This document shows, piece by piece, positions 56,580 through 64,000 of a stretch of DNA of 64,000 bases. The position numbers were made by a program, and so were the translations under genes. This DNA is from Neisseriaceae bacterium JH1-16 (GTDB lineage Bacteria; Pseudomonadota; Gammaproteobacteria; Burkholderiales; Chromobacteriaceae), in assembly GCA_025989215.1 (NCBI GenBank), contig JAPDNP010000002.1:434001-498000 (forward strand), given 5' to 3'. Numbering within the stretch: the stretch's first letter is position 1; every line of letters starts with the position of its first letter. The notes beneath the pieces were generated by a model. The model saw only the letters and a list, made by a program, of their open reading frames with translations. It made no database searches and had not been told where the DNA came from.

Positions 56580-58355
56580 ATGAACGCCCTCTCCCGCCTG
56601 TTCGCCTATGCGCGCGATTACCGCCGCGATGCACTGCTCGCCAGCGTCTACTCGGTAGCCAACAAGTTTTTCGACATCCTGCCCGAGGTGCTGATCGGCG
56701 TCGCCGTCGACGTGGTGGTCAACAAGCAGGCGTCGTTCCTGGCGCGCTTCGGCATCAAGGACACCTTCGCCCAGCTCGCCTGGCTCGGTGGACTGACGGT
56801 ACTGATCTGGGGCGGCGAGTCGCTGTTCCAGTTTCTCTACGAGGTGAAGTGGCGCAACCTGGCGCAGAGCCTGCAGCACCGCCTGCGCCTCGACGCCTAC
56901 CGCCATGTGCAGCAGCTGCCGCTAGGCTACTTCGAGAACAAGAGCACCGGCAACCTGATGTCCATCCTCAACGACGACATCAACCAGATGGAGCGCTTTC
57001 TCAATGGCGGCGCCAATAGCATCCTGCAGGTGACCAGCTCCTCGGTGCTGGTCAGCATCGTGTTCTTCGTACTGGCACCACAGCTGGCCTGGATGGCGCT
57101 GGCGCCGGTGCCGCTGATCCTGATCGGCACCTTCTGGTTCCAGAAGAAACTCGCGCCGCGCTACGCGGCGGTGCGCGAATCGGCCGGGGTGATCAACGGC
57201 CGGCTCAACAACAACCTGCTCGGTCTCGCCACCATCAAGGCGTTCACCGCCGAGGACTTCGAGGCCGAGCATATCCGCGAGGCGAGCGAGCGCTACCGCA
57301 ACACCAACGCCCGAGCGATCCGTCTCGCCGCGGCGATCACCCCGGTAATCCGCATGGCGATCCTGGCCGGCTTCGTCACCACTCTGGTGTACGGCGGCTG
57401 GCTGACCACGCATGGCGAGCTGGGCGTCGGCAGCTACAGCGTGCTGGTCTACCTGACCCAGCGGTTGTTGTGGCCGTTCACCGGCCTGGCCGAGATCGCC
57501 GACCTGTACCAGCGCTCGATGGCATCGATCGACCGAGTGCTGAATGTGCTGAACGTGCCGATCGCGATCGCCTACGAGGGCGACAGGTTGGCCGAAACGC
57601 CGAGCGGCGCGCTGGAATTCGACCGGGTCGGCTTCGGTTACGGTGATGCGCAAACGCTGCACGACATCAGCCTGAACGTACCGGCCGGCGAAACGGTGGC
57701 GCTGGTCGGCTCGACCGGCTCGGGCAAGAGCACGCTGATCAAGCTGCTGTTGCGCTTCTACCATCCGGACAGCGGCGCGATCCGCCTCGATGGCCGCGAC
57801 ATCACCACGCTGCACCTGTCGGACCTGCGCCGCGCCATCGGCTACGTCAGCCAGGATGTGTTCCTCACCGACGGCACGGTCGCCGACAACATCGCCTATG
57901 CACAGCCCGGCACGCCGCGTGCCGCGATCGAGGCCGCCGCGCGCGCAGCCGAGGCGCACGAGTTCATCGAACGGCTGCCGCAGGGCTACGACACGGCTAT
58001 CGGCGAGCGCGGCCAGAAACTGTCCGGCGGTCAGCGCCAGCGGCTCGCGCTGGCCCGCGCCATCCTGAAAGACCCGGCAATCCTGGTGCTGGACGAGGCG
58101 ACCAGCGCGGTCGACAACGAGACCGAGGCGGCGATCCAGCGCTCGCTGGCGCGCATTTCGGCCAACCGCACCACGCTGGTGATCGCGCACCGTCTGTCCA
58201 CCGTGCGGCACGCCCACACCATTCACGTGCTGGAACACGGTCGGCTGGTCGAGACCGGCACGCACGAATCGCTGCTGGCGGCCGGCGGCGTCTACGCCGG
58301 GCTGTGGCGGCTGCAGACCGGCGAGCTCGATGCGGCGGAACTGGCCGCGCTATGA
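56580..58355 (+). CDS. ABC exporter half-transporter with fused ATPase
   Basis: 591 residues from ATG 56580. Six-segment transmembrane domain (about 1-320) with the typical LPLGYFENKSTGNLMSILNDD intracellular loop, then the ATPase domain with Walker A VGSTGSGKSTL, signature LSGGQRQRLALARA and Walker B ILVLDEATSAVDNETE. Forms a homodimer; substrates of this group are lipids or drugs. The frame continues upstream to 56523 without a ribosome site. Divergent from the thioesterase gene. Confidence 0.93.
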   Translation: MNALSRLFAYARDYRRDALLASVYSVANKFFDILPEVLIGVAVDVVVNKQASFLARFGIKDTFAQLAWLGGLTVLIWGGESLFQFLYEVKWRNLAQSLQHRLRLDAYRHVQQLPLGYFENKSTGNLMSILNDDINQMERFLNGGANSILQVTSSSVLVSIVFFVLAPQLAWMALAPVPLILIGTFWFQKKLAPRYAAVRESAGVINGRLNNNLLGLATIKAFTAEDFEAEHIREASERYRNTNARAIRLAAAITPVIRMAILAGFVTTLVYGGWLTTHGELGVGSYSVLVYLTQRLLWPFTGLAEIADLYQRSMASIDRVLNVLNVPIAIAYEGDRLAETPSGALEFDRVGFGYGDAQTLHDISLNVPAGETVALVGSTGSGKSTLIKLLLRFYHPDSGAIRLDGRDITTLHLSDLRRAIGYVSQDVFLTDGTVADNIAYAQPGTPRAAIEAAARAAEAHEFIERLPQGYDTAIGERGQKLSGGQRQRLALARAILKDPAILVLDEATSAVDNETEAAIQRSLARISANRTTLVIAHRLSTVRHAHTIHVLEHGRLVETGTHESLLAAGGVYAGLWRLQTGELDAAELAAL

Positions 58356-58517
58356 GCCAGGTGAATCCAGCAGCCGGCCAGCTGCCAGGCCATGAGTTTG
58401 TTGTTAGCAAACGTTAAGACATTGCCGATAAGTCATTGATCTGGAATAGCGTCGGACTGCAATTTGCCATGACGTAAGCAATACCGGGCTGGCAGACGGA
58501 TAGAATTACCGTATGCT

Positions 58518-58553
58518 TATAATCAATACGGCCGCCTCACGATGCAGGCGGCC
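58518..58553 (+). promoter_or_regulatory. -10 element and leader hairpin of the OmpA-like gene
   Basis: TATAAT at 58518-58523 with a TG four bases before it, no good -35. A perfect hairpin follows in the presumed leader, GGCCGCCT (58530-58537) with AGGCGGCC (58546-58553), about 45 bases before the gene start. Confidence 0.5.
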
Positions 58554-58600
58554 ATGTCGAATGACCGGGCCCAGCCCTTTTCGCCATGGAGTTTAGACAC

Positions 58601-59257
58601 ATGATGCAACTCACCCGCCCCGCCCTCGTCCTTGCCATTGCCGGTGCACTGGCCGCCAGTGCCTGCACCACCAACCCGCAGACTGGCCAGAGCCAGATGA
58701 GCAAGACCGCGATGTACGGCCTCGGCGGCGCCGCCGCCTGCGGCATCGTCGGTGCCCTGACCAACGGCGCCAAGGGCGCCCGCAATGCCGCGCTGGGCTG
58801 CGGCGCGGTCGGTGCCGGCGTCGGCGGCTATATGGATTACCAGGAAAAGCAGTTGCGCGACAAACTGGCCAATACCCAGGTACAGGTACAGCGCGTCGGC
58901 GACCAGATCAAACTGGTGATGCCGGAAAACATCACCTTTGCGGTCAACAAGTACGACGTACACCCGAGTGCGCAGAAGGCGCTGAGCGATGTCGCCGGCG
59001 TCCTGACCCAGTATCCGGACACCACCATCACCGTCGCCGGCCACACCGACAGCACCGGTTCCCAACAGTACAACCAGACCCTGTCGCAGCGCCGCGCCCA
59101 GTCGGTCGCGAACGTGCTGCAGGGCCACGGTGTCGCCGCAGCGCGGATCAACTCGGTCGGCTACGGTTCGAGCCAGCCGATCGCCGACAACAACACCGTC
59201 GAAGGCCGCGCCAAGAACCGCCGCGTCGAAATCCTGATCAATCCGAAGACCGCCTGA
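58601..59257 (+). CDS. OmpA-family lipoprotein (YiaD-like)
   Basis: 218 residues from ATG 58601 (GGAG site). Signal peptide with lipobox LAASAC, a Gly-rich glycine-zipper segment (MYGLGGAAACGIVGAL to GAVGAGVGGYMDY, about 38-85), then an OmpA-like peptidoglycan-binding domain (about 105-215) with the ligand residues in TVAGHTDSTGS and NRRVEILI. Outer-membrane anchored; links the envelope to peptidoglycan. Confidence 0.92.
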   Translation: MMQLTRPALVLAIAGALAASACTTNPQTGQSQMSKTAMYGLGGAAACGIVGALTNGAKGARNAALGCGAVGAGVGGYMDYQEKQLRDKLANTQVQVQRVGDQIKLVMPENITFAVNKYDVHPSAQKALSDVAGVLTQYPDTTITVAGHTDSTGSQQYNQTLSQRRAQSVANVLQGHGVAAARINSVGYGSSQPIADNNTVEGRAKNRRVEILINPKTA

Positions 59258-59277
59258 CCATCCGCGCCTCGGTCCAC

Positions 59278-59306
59278 AAAAAACCGCCCGATTGGGCGGT
59301 TTTTTA
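59278..59306. terminator. Bidirectional terminator between the OmpA-like and acetyltransferase genes
   Basis: AAAAAACCGCCC, GATT loop, GGGCGGTTTTTT. Confidence 0.9.
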
Positions 59307-59339
59307 TTGCCAACGTTGGCCGGATGACCATTCCATCTT

Positions 59340-59909
59340 TCAGGCCGGCAGCACCGGGTCGGGATTCGTCAGCGCCGTCAGCACATGGTCGCGCCAGGCA
59401 CCGTTGAGGAACAGATAGTCATGTGCCTTTCCCTCGATAACGAAACCGCAGCGTTCAAGCAAACGCGCGCTGCGCTCGTTGTCGGGTTGGTAGTTGGCCA
59501 TGATGCGGTGCAGACGCAGCGTATCGAACGCAAAAGCCAACACCACCTCCAGCGCCTCGCGCATCAGCCCCTGCCCTTGGTGGGCGGCGTCGACTTTGTA
59601 ACCCAGATACGCGGCCAGGAACACCCCGCGGACGATCTGCGACAGGGTGATCTGGCCGATCACCCGTTCCGGCACGCCCTTCAGCGTCAGCAGGAACGCC
59701 ACGCCACGTCCCTCCTCCGCATCGCGCTGATACTGACGCAGCCGCAGGCCGGCGCTGATCTCGGAGAAATACCACTCGTCCCGCAGCGGCTCCCAGCGGG
59801 CCAGATGCGCACGGTTGCTCAGCTCGAAGGCGAGCTGCGCCTTCGCAAGTGCGGGCGTGGCCGGCTGCAGTTCGAGTCGGTCGGTGAAGAGTGGAGAGAG
59901 GTTGATCAT
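59340..59909 (-). CDS. RimJ/RimL-type GNAT N-acetyltransferase
   Basis: 189 residues from ATG 59909; a TTG at 59921 would add four. The RimJ-like order is visible: FTDRLELQPATPA, GQITLSQIVRGVFLAAYLGYKVDAAHQGQGLM (cofactor loop) and NERSARLLERCGFVIEGKA. Acetylates a protein N-terminus or a small amine. The purC terminator lies immediately upstream, so the gene may depend on read-through or an unseen promoter. Confidence 0.88.
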   Translation of the reverse strand: MINLSPLFTDRLELQPATPALAKAQLAFELSNRAHLARWEPLRDEWYFSEISAGLRLRQYQRDAEEGRGVAFLLTLKGVPERVIGQITLSQIVRGVFLAAYLGYKVDAAHQGQGLMREALEVVLAFAFDTLRLHRIMANYQPDNERSARLLERCGFVIEGKAHDYLFLNGAWRDHVLTALTNPDPVLPA

Positions 59910-59922
59910 TATCGTCGGCAAT

Positions 59923-59948
59923 AAAAAAGCGGCCCGATAGGGCCGCTT
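59923..59948 (-). terminator. Terminator of purC
   Basis: AAGCGGCCC with its complement and a GATA loop, followed by TTTTTT on the minus strand, 15 bases beyond the purC stop. Confidence 0.88.
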
Positions 59949-59962
59949 AGCATCGGAAGCGC

Positions 59963-60838
59963 TTATTCAGCGGTCAGCCGGGTCAAGGCCTCGCGGTATT
60001 TGTCGGCGGTCTTCTGACGTACCTCCAGCGGCACGGCCGGGGCCGGCGGGGTCTTGTTCCAGCCGGTGGCTTCCAGCCAGTCGCGCACGAACTGCTTGTC
60101 GAACGACGGCGGGTTGGTGCCTTCGGCATAGCTGTCGGCCGGCCAGAAGCGGCTGGAGTCCGGGGTCAGCGCCTCGTCCATCAGTACCAGCGTGCCGTCC
60201 TCGTCCAGGCCGAACTCGAACTTGGTGTCGCAGATGATGATGCCGCGGCCGGCGGCGTATTCGCTGGCGGCCTTGTAGAGGGCGATGGCAGTGTCGCGCA
60301 CCTTTTCGGCCAACGCCTGGCCCACTTCCTCCGCACAGCGCTCGAACGAGATGTTCTCATCGTGGTCGCCCACCGCCGCCTTGGTCGACGGGGTGAAGAT
60401 CGGTTCGGCCAGCTTGCTGGCCTCCTTCAGGCCGGCCGGCAGCTGGATGCCGCATACCGTGCCGCTCTGCTGGTATTCCTTCCAGCCCGAACCGGCCAGG
60501 TAGCCGCGCACGATCGCCTCGACCGGCACCGGCTTCAGGCGTTTGGCCACCACCGAGCGGCCCTCGACCAGCGGCAGCTCGGCGGCGCTGACCACGTCGG
60601 CCGGCTGATCGCCGGTCAGGTGGTTGGGCACGATGTCCTTGAGCTGGTCGAACCAGAAGTTGGAGATCGCGGTGAGGATCTTGCCCTTCTCCGGGATCGG
60701 CTCGTCGAGGATCACGTCGAAGGCCGACAGTCGGTCGGTGGCGACCATCAGCATGCGCTTGGCGTCGATTTCGTACAGATCGCGCACCTTGCCCGAGTAG
60801 ATCTTCTTCAGGCTGGTGAGTTGCGAAGTTGCGGTCAT
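59963..60838 (-). CDS. purC: SAICAR synthetase
   Basis: Condenses CAIR with aspartate in de novo purine synthesis. 291 residues; signatures [12 protein letters not shown] near the start, [17 protein letters not shown] near 110 and EFGLDEDG(T)LVLMDE near 207. The 291-residue length matches the longer type found in betaproteobacteria. Purine synthesis genes purEK lie 1.4 kb upstream on the same strand. Confidence 0.97.
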   Translation of the reverse strand: MTATSQLTSLKKIYSGKVRDLYEIDAKRMLMVATDRLSAFDVILDEPIPEKGKILTAISNFWFDQLKDIVPNHLTGDQPADVVSAAELPLVEGRSVVAKRLKPVPVEAIVRGYLAGSGWKEYQQSGTVCGIQLPAGLKEASKLAEPIFTPSTKAAVGDHDENISFERCAEEVGQALAEKVRDTAIALYKAASEYAAGRGIIICDTKFEFGLDEDGTLVLMDEALTPDSSRFWPADSYAEGTNPPSFDKQFVRDWLEATGWNKTPPAPAVPLEVRQKTADKYREALTRLTAE

Positions 60839-60905
60839 TGTTAAACCTCGTCAGGGATTACACTGTGCGACCCCCGAAGGGATTCGCTATGGCAAAGAAA
60901 TGGGA

Positions 60906-61682
60906 TCACCACGTCTGCCTCGGCTTGCGATGCCTTAACAGCGGACGGATGGACAACTGATAAAAAAATTTTCGATAGAGATAATGCCGACATAGCTCGA
61001 ATACCGTTCGCCGGAATTTCGGCTTGCTGGCGCGCTCGCTCTCTATCGATGACTGTCGTGCCAATTGGCTCTGGCCGATACAGTAGGGCAAGATGCCGTA
61101 GACATTGACGATCTGCTTGCGCTGCAAGTAGTCCCAACAATCCGCGACTTGCCAAACCGGATAAAGCTGCTCCAACAAGGCCTTCGCAGCGGGCAGATTG
61201 ATCACGTAGCCATGGGTATAAACAGCGTTCACCACCCTTACCCTCTCGTGACGAGCGGATAGGCGGCGTTTTCCCCAGCCGGTGTATTTCCTCACGTAGC
61301 TGAGCAGATGAACACTCGCCTCATCAGCCTGCCCCGCCTCCTGCCGACGCCAAGTCTCCAGATGACCAAGGATCGCCGGAAGCTCGCAGCCCAGCTGAGC
61401 ATCGTCCTCGAGAATCAAGGCTTGTGGAATCTGTTCATCCACAATGCGTTGGTACACCCCGATATGGCTCAGGGCACACCCGATCTCGCCCAAGGATAAG
61501 GGGGTTAAACCGAGCGTCAGTCGTTTGGCAAATGCGACTCGCGCTTCGAGGTGCTCGGCGGCCATTTCCCGACCATTGCACGCTTCGACGACCTCGAGAA
61601 CCAATCCCATCGCGGCTGCCTGCTGCGTAATCGAACGACGACGCTCTTGATGATGTGGCAGGTTGATAACAAATGCTTTCAT
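60906..61682 (-). CDS. Glycosyltransferase family 25 (LPS galactosyl/glucosyltransferase-like)
   Basis: 258 residues from ATG 61682. GT25 pattern: KAFVINLPHHQERR at the N-terminus, LSLGEIGCALSHIGVY near residue 62 and ALILEDDAQL near 89 (metal-binding DDA-type motif), then HGYVINLPAAKALL. Related proteins such as Neisseria LgtB/LgtE add sugars to lipooligosaccharide. The end of the gene is rich in basic and aromatic residues, typical of membrane association. It is isolated between purC and fosA, looks lower in GC and has no copy of the dispersed word, all compatible with transfer. Confidence 0.87.
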   Translation of the reverse strand: MKAFVINLPHHQERRRSITQQAAAMGLVLEVVEACNGREMAAEHLEARVAFAKRLTLGLTPLSLGEIGCALSHIGVYQRIVDEQIPQALILEDDAQLGCELPAILGHLETWRRQEAGQADEASVHLLSYVRKYTGWGKRRLSARHERVRVVNAVYTHGYVINLPAAKALLEQLYPVWQVADCWDYLQRKQIVNVYGILPYCIGQSQLARQSSIESERASKPKFRRTVFELCRHYLYRKFFYQLSIRPLLRHRKPRQTW

Positions 61683-61821
61683 CGCCACCCATGAGTAAAG
61701 TACGACACCCGTCCGGGCATCGGGTCTTCAGGCCAATAAGACAAAAATCAGAATCTGTAACTTCCCGAACTGCTATCCATTCACGCAATGAACATTTCAA
61801 AGCATAGGATGGGATTAGTCA

Positions 61822-62232
61822 TCAAAAAAACTGCATATCGCTGTATGGATGCTTGTTGCATGCCGCCAGTCGTGACGCCAGCGAGCCGACGTGGATTTCC
61901 AGCTTGTGCCCGTCCGAGTCGAGAAAGTAGAACGACTCGCCCTCGCTGCCGTTGTCCTTCCACACCAAGACGCCTGCCGCAGTAAGCCGCTCCACCCAGG
62001 ATAGGAACTCGGCGGGCTCGACGCTAAACGCAATATGGCTGTAGTCCGGATGCGGCCGGCTTGCCGCCGCCGCATCGAGCGACAGACACAGCCACAACTC
62101 GCCGACCGTCAGATAGGCGCCCTGCGCCCAACGCGCCTTGGGCATCGCCCCGAGTAGGCCGGTATAGAAGCGGAACGATCTGTCCAGATCGCTGACCGCC
62201 AGCGTCAGGTGATTGAGTCCGCTCAGTCGCAT
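61822..62232 (-). CDS. fosA: FosA-type fosfomycin glutathione transferase
   Basis: 136 residues, VOC fold. Metal ligands His8 (GLNHLTLAV), His66 (YSHIAFSV) and Glu112 (GHKLEIHVG) align with His7, His64 and Glu110 of Pseudomonas FosA, and the potassium/substrate loop SEGESFYFLD and Arg121 are present. Members of this family add glutathione to fosfomycin; chromosomal copies may have other natural substrates. The start codon lies directly after the T-run of the purK terminator, with no clear ribosome site. Confidence 0.88.
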   Translation of the reverse strand: MRLSGLNHLTLAVSDLDRSFRFYTGLLGAMPKARWAQGAYLTVGELWLCLSLDAAAASRPHPDYSHIAFSVEPAEFLSWVERLTAAGVLVWKDNGSEGESFYFLDSDGHKLEIHVGSLASRLAACNKHPYSDMQFF

Positions 62233-62262
62233 GAAAAAAGGCGAAACCCACCGGCTTCGCCC
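62233..62262 (-). terminator. Terminator of purEK
   Basis: GGCGAA (62240-62245) with TTCGCC (62256-62261) and additional CC/GG pairs, followed by TTTTTT on the minus strand; the next base triplet is the fosA start. Confidence 0.75.
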
Positions 62263-62269
62263 TCCCTCC

Positions 62270-63400
62270 TTACAGCGTGTCTTTCAGCGCCTCGGCCTGC
62301 TCCAGCGCGTCGTCGACCTTGGCCGACAGCACGGTGAAGTGGCCCATCTTGCGGCCCGGACGCGCTACCGCCTTGCCGTACAGGTGCAGCTTGGCGTTCG
62401 GTGCCTCGCACAGCACCGCCCAGTTCGGCTCGCCGCCGTCCTCGCGCCACACGTCGCCCAACAGGTTCACCATCACCACCGGCGACAGCAGCTCGGTCTT
62501 GCCCGGCAACAGGCCGCACATCGCGCGCACCTGCTGCTCGAACTGGCTGGTAACACAGGCGTCGATGGTGTAGTGACCGGAATTGTGCGGACGTGGCGCG
62601 ATCTCGTTGACCACCACGCTGTAGTCCTCCAGCACGAAGAACTCCACCGCCAGCACGCCTACGTAGTCGAGCGCGTTCGCCAGCTGCAGCGCCATCCCTT
62701 GAACCCGTTCGGCCAACTCGGGCTCGATGCGGGCCGGCACGATGCTGACGTCGAGGATGCCGTTCTCGTGACAGTTTTCCGCCACCGGGAAGCAGGCCTC
62801 TTGGGCGTTGCTGGTGCGGGCCACGATGGCCGACACTTCCAGCTTCAGGTCGAGCATCTTTTCCAGCACGCAGGCCTGGCCGCCGAGGTTGGCGTAGGCA
62901 GCGCGCGCCTCTTCCGGGCTGGACACGCGCACCTGGCCCTTGCCGTCGTAGCCGAGCCGCGCGGTCTTCATGATGCCCGGCAGATAGCCGCTCAGCTCGA
63001 CGTGCAGATCGTCGACCGTCTCCAGCGCCAGGAACGGCGCGGTCGGCAGGCCGGCCTTGTTGATCCAGCTTTTTTCCAGGATGCGGTTCTGTGCGACAGC
63101 GACCGCGTCGCCGGATGGGCTGACCCGGGTGTGACCAGCCAGCCAGCGCATCGCGTCGGCGTTGACGTTCTCGAATTCGGTGGTGATCGCGGCACAGGTG
63201 CTGGCCAGGGTGCGCAGCGCTTCCGGGTCGTTATACGGCGCACACAGATGCACGTCGGCGAACGCGGCGGCCGGCGCTTCGGCGTCCGGGTCGAGCACGG
63301 TGACGCGGTAACCCATGGTCTTGGCGGCGGCGACGAACATGCGGCCGAGCTGGCCGCCGCCCAGGATACCGAGCATCTCCGGCGGAAGAATCGCAGCCAT
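62270..63400 (-). CDS. purK: N5-carboxyaminoimidazole ribonucleotide synthase
   Basis: ATP-grasp enzyme that carboxylates AIR to N5-CAIR. 376 residues; N-terminal LGILGGGQLGRMF, ATP-grasp segment PFLALETVDDL and VLEKMLDLKLEVSAI, and the metal-site segment VVNEIAPRPHNSGHYTIDAC. Starts at the last base of the purE stop (TAATG), so purE and purK are coupled. Confidence 0.97.
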   Translation of the reverse strand: MAAILPPEMLGILGGGQLGRMFVAAAKTMGYRVTVLDPDAEAPAAAFADVHLCAPYNDPEALRTLASTCAAITTEFENVNADAMRWLAGHTRVSPSGDAVAVAQNRILEKSWINKAGLPTAPFLALETVDDLHVELSGYLPGIMKTARLGYDGKGQVRVSSPEEARAAYANLGGQACVLEKMLDLKLEVSAIVARTSNAQEACFPVAENCHENGILDVSIVPARIEPELAERVQGMALQLANALDYVGVLAVEFFVLEDYSVVVNEIAPRPHNSGHYTIDACVTSQFEQQVRAMCGLLPGKTELLSPVVMVNLLGDVWREDGGEPNWAVLCEAPNAKLHLYGKAVARPGRKMGHFTVLSAKVDDALEQAEALKDTL

Positions 63401-63888
63401 TACTGCACCTCCGGCAGCGTCATCGCCAGCACGGTCTGTTTCTGTTTCTCGCGGAATGCCTTCAGCGCTTCGGCCAACTGCGGGTTGCCATTGGCCAGTT
63501 GGGCCACCGCGAACAGGGCGGCGTTGGCCGCACCGGCCTCGCCAATGGCGAAAGTGGCGACCGGAATGCCCTTAGGCATTTGCACGATGGACAGCAGCGA
63601 GTCTTCGCCGCGCAGGTATTTGGACGGCACCGGCACGCCGAGGACAGGCAGGTGAGTCTTGGCGGCGAGCATGCCCGGCAGGTGGGCCGCGCCGCCGGCG
63701 CCGGCGATGATGGCCTTCAAACCGCGCGCTTCGGCGGTTTCGGCATATTCGAACAAGAGATCGGGAGTGCGGTGGGCGGAGACCACGCGCGTTTCGAAGG
63801 CGACGCCGAAGTCCTTCAGCACGCGTGCCGCGTGTTGCATGACTTCCCAGTCGCTATTGCTACCCATCACGATGCCAACGTCGATCAT
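63400..63888 (-). CDS. purE: N5-CAIR mutase
   Basis: Converts N5-CAIR to CAIR. 162 residues; the substrate loop GSNSDWEVM near residue 9, [12 protein letters not shown] near 35 and [10 protein letters not shown] near 64 are all intact. Overlaps purK by one base. The remaining 112 bases to the window end show no further gene start. Confidence 0.97.
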   Translation of the reverse strand: MIDVGIVMGSNSDWEVMQHAARVLKDFGVAFETRVVSAHRTPDLLFEYAETAEARGLKAIIAGAGGAAHLPGMLAAKTHLPVLGVPVPSKYLRGEDSLLSIVQMPKGIPVATFAIGEAGAANAALFAVAQLANGNPQLAEALKAFREKQKQTVLAMTLPEVQ

Positions 63889-64000
63889 GGTGCCAAGCCC
63901 GTTCGCTGATTGAGGAAGCCCGGCATTTTACCCGATTTTTGGCCGATGACGGGGGCTTTGCCGCCACACGGCCGACATTCCAACGCGAAAATCTGTCTTC

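Overview
The window reads as chromosome of a GC-rich betaproteobacterium, most likely from the Neisseriales (Chromobacterium/Vogesella-like relatives). This is inferred from the style of the housekeeping proteins and the ribD-nrdR-glyA neighbourhood, not from a marker gene. No rRNA, tRNA, insertion sequence, prophage or CRISPR array was seen. Genes are tightly packed and many are closed by strong hairpin-plus-T terminators.

Layout. 0-9 kb: ribD, nrdR, an acetyltransferase, a small membrane protein, glyA, a conserved unknown protein, a gene-free stretch with a strong candidate small RNA (5569-5661), ilvD and lgt. 9-13 kb: a PhnD/PhnC/PhnE-type ABC transporter with a duplicated fused permease, a STAS protein and the remnant of a binding-protein gene. 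13-16 kb: a degenerate EAL-HDOD protein and aroC. 15.9-40.3 kb: a large purine and glyoxylate catabolic region. 40-47 kb: an alpha/beta hydrolase, a DMT exporter, and the aminopeptidases PepN and M61. 47-53.3 kb: cbb3 cytochrome oxidase ccoNOQP, ccoG, a FixH-like gene and a lipoprotein. 53.9-59.9 kb: a peptide transporter, an RluA-type synthase, a thioesterase, an ABC exporter, an OmpA lipoprotein and an acetyltransferase. 60-64 kb: purC, a GT25 glycosyltransferase, fosA, purK and purE.

The central region encodes an almost unbroken route from purines to pyruvate. NCS2 uptake, a guanine-type deaminase and xanthine dehydrogenase XdhABC give urate. The membrane, cytochrome-c-linked urate hydroxylase PuuD, then HiuH, UraD, PuuE, allantoicase and ureidoglycolate lyase, give glyoxylate and urea. 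Gcl, Hyi, GlxR and glycerate 2-kinase carry the carbon to 2-phosphoglycerate, and a dedicated pyruvate kinase sits beside puuD. A GntR/FCD regulator and an IclR regulator are placed at the two divergent promoters. A decayed second copy of hiuH lies between hiuH and puuD.

The most striking non-genic signal is the 10-mer GTTGGCCGAA (reverse complement TTCGGCCAAC). I counted it 29 times exactly, plus five 9-base variants, on both strands, in four protein contexts and in intergenic DNA. One copy forms an arm of a terminator. It behaves like a DNA uptake sequence but does not resemble the classical Neisseria DUS. The second main signal is an orphan small RNA with a near-consensus promoter, two UUCUCCU motifs and an intrinsic terminator. 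Its motifs are exact complements of the ribosome binding sites of xdhA, the purine permease gene, the allantoicase gene and ggt.
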